Shown: in pieces, positions 62,069-64,000 of the stretch
How positions within the stretch are numbered: position 1 is the first letter of the stretch
How the letters are laid out: every line of letters begins with the position of its first letter
Source: Taudactylus pleione
Taxonomy: Eukaryota; Chordata; Amphibia; Anura; Myobatrachidae
NCBI GenBank assembly: GCA_031769625.1
Contig: JAUIMM010000040.1
Location: 18,178,001-18,242,000, forward strand
DNA length: 64,000 bases
Direction of reading: 5' to 3'
The notes under the pieces: model-generated
Told to the model about the DNA's origin: nothing
Seen by the model: the letters and a program-made list of their open reading frames with translations, nothing else
Databases searched by the model: none
Made by a program: the position numbers and the translations under genes

Positions 62069-63923
62069 ACAACATGGGCAATGCACTATGATCACATCTG
62101 ACTACAATAAATTGTATGTCTAAACAATGTAACACACACTGAATGAATAAAAGAGATATTTTACTTCTAAAAATGGAATGGATACATCACACACAATATA
62201 TTACACACAATACATATAACATATATAATTTGGACTGTTAGGTTGCAAATGTATAAAATGATTATATCAAAATGATAACTTGTGTCAAACAGTAACTCTT
62301 CTGTTGAGCAAAGAATGAGTGATACAGTTAGATGTAACAAATCAGATCAATTGTGTAATTTCCATGGAATGAATTAGTACTGTCTCAATTCTTTGTACAC
62401 TGTTTGAAATTACTGCGTTCTCACACCTGGAATGAGTATATATAATCTGTATTAATTGATTTAGGTGTAAAGATTTCATGCTTGTGTCCCAGCATACAAT
62501 AATGATATTAGTGATAATCAATTGAAGTTATATAACTTCTATTCTGGAATGAATAGTCCTGTGAAAAAATATGTCCATCGACAATGGGGATAGAGCGGCA
62601 GATATATAAGTATCTTTCTCTCCGTTTGTTGGAAAGGAGAGAGTGTATCTTACCGCTACCGGGAAGGATGCAGCAGCGTTCTCCCAAAAAATGTGAACAC
62701 TGTGGGGAGCTGAATATCGACGTGCCGTGGGATCGGTGGTTCCGCTGTGTTTGGCTGTAAGGTCAGCTCCTGAATACCGCTTGCACAGTGCGTATGGCAG
62801 TGTTCTCCCGGCTGGATGTGATCACTGCGGGGAGCTGGAAGGTGATACTCCATGTGCGGCTGTTCGATCAGCTCCGAAATCCCACTGGCACGGTGAGTGT
62901 GTCGGTGCTTTCCCAATTGGATATGGTCACTGTGGGGAGCTGAAAGGTATTCCTCCGTGAGACGGGTGTCTCCGCTGCCTGGGGCTGTGTGATCAGCTCA
63001 GGGATTCTCCAAAAGGTACAGGTACAGGTGTGTAGAACGTAGAGGAAGGACTGAACGGCAATTGACCATATCCAATTGGGAAAGCACCGACACACTCACC
63101 GTGCCAGTGGGATTTCGGAGCTGATCGAACAGCCGCACACAGAGTATCACCTTCCAGCTCCCCGCAGTGTTTACATCCAGCCGGGAGAACACTGCCATAC
63201 GCACTGTGCAAGCGGGATTCAGGAGCTGACCTTACAGCCAAACACAGCGGAACCACCGATCCCACGGCACGTCGATATTCAGCTCCCCACAGTGTTCACA
63301 TTTTTGGGAGAACGCTGCTGCATCCTTCCCGGTAGCGGTAAGATACACTCTCTCCTTTCCAACAAACGGAGAGAAAGATATTTATATATCTGCCGCTCTA
63401 TCCCCATTGTCGATGGACATATTTTTTCACAGGACTATTCATTCCAGAATAGAAGTTATATAACTTCAATTGATTATCACTAATATCATTATTGTATGCT
63501 GGGACGCCAGCACGATATCTTTAAACCTAAATCAATTAATACAGATAATATATACTCATTCCAGGTGTGAGAGCGCAGTAATTTCAAACAGTGTACAAAG
63601 AATTGAGACAGTACTAATTCATTCCATGGAAATGACACAATTGATCTGATTTGTTACATCTAACTGTATCACTCATTCTTTGCTCAACAGAAGAGTTACT
63701 GTTTGACACAAGTTATCATTTTGATATAATAATTTTATACATTTGCAACTTAACAGTCCAAATTATATATGTTATATGTATTGTGTGTAATGTATTGTGT
63801 GTGATGTATCCATTCCATTTTTAGAAGTAAAATATCTCTTTTATTCATTCGGTGTGTGTTACATTGTTTAGACATACAATTTATTGTAGTCAGATGTGAT
63901 CATAGCGCATTGCCCATGTTGTT
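62069..63923. mobile_element. Large palindrome, arms of about 860 bp with a 133-bp spacer
   Basis: 62069-62929 returns as its reverse complement at 63063-63923, centred near 62996. Differences are scattered single bases plus one rougher patch (62465-62495 against 63498-63528). Each arm, read toward the centre, has a TATA-like TATATAAGTA (62602), an inverted CTCTCCGTTTGTTGGAAAGG, an ATG (62668) in GGGAAGGATGC, and then tandem copies of CACTG.GGGGAGCTG at 62698 and 62823 with a third in the spacer at 62928. The first unit reads MQQRSPKKCEHCGEL then IDVPWDRWFRCVWL and a stop. I do not recognise the family. It could be long terminal inverted repeats of a deleted DNA element or two head-on retroelement ends. 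Confidence 0.85.
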
Positions 63924-64000
63924 TCAATAGTTTTTGCAGTGGGAGTTCACACCAAACTCCAAGCAGTTACAGCTGATCCTCACTGACAGTGTTATACTAC
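63924..64000. other. Window end beyond the palindrome
   Basis: Does not continue the Tc1 element found on the left side; origin unknown. Confidence 0.6.

Noticed and set aside
38500..64000. ASZ1, expected head-to-head with CFTR
   Set aside because: I looked for its acidic N-terminus and ankyrin exons on the plus strand and saw none; it probably lies beyond the window, but small exons could be missed.

Overview
The window is vertebrate, almost certainly from an anuran amphibian, and holds the 5' part of the cystic fibrosis transmembrane conductance regulator gene (CFTR/ABCC7) on the minus strand. I found coding exons 1 to 5 by reading splice sites and translating between them. All five are open, have canonical GT-AG junctions and join in phase. 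Coding lengths are 53, 111, 112, 216 and 90 bp; the human exons as I remember them are 53, 111, 109, 216 and 90. Transcription runs right to left: exon 1 (start codon at 38404), exon 2 (11317-11207), exon 3 (7517-7406), exon 4 (1962-1747), exon 5 (542-453). The rest of the gene lies beyond base 1. Residue choices resemble remembered Xenopus CFTR more than mammalian CFTR. The repeat load (L1-like LINEs, Tc1-like elements, many hAT and Harbinger-type MITEs) also fits a frog genome; the species cannot be told.

The CFTR introns measure 1.2 kb (intron 4), 5.4 kb (intron 3), 3.7 kb (intron 2) and 27 kb (intron 1) and are full of repeats. Intron 3 carries a foldback structure with arms of about 760 bp and a hAT MITE. 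Intron 2 carries a 1.4-kb minisatellite. Intron 1 carries a dead Tc1 transposon, a Helitron-like end, a 2.6-kb inverted-repeat element holding three tRNA-derived modules, many MITEs, and a 27-bp minisatellite that looks exactly repeated, about 1.1 kb downstream of exon 1.

Upstream of CFTR (38.4-64 kb) I recognise no host gene. ASZ1, the usual head-to-head neighbour, was not found. The region holds nested MITEs; a 2.35-kb array of 40-bp units with a higher-order pattern; a Tc1 fragment split by an 0.8-kb insertion; two decayed L1-like LINEs; and at the right edge a palindrome with arms of about 860 bp abutting a broken Tc1 element. One LINE is part of a three-level nest: a MITE interrupted by the LINE, itself interrupted by another MITE, with target-site duplications visible at both inner levels.

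Apart from the five CFTR exons, the long open frames lie in mobile-element remains or in tandem repeats whose unit length is a multiple of three. Family names for MITEs rest on terminal repeats and duplication length seen here, not on a database search.
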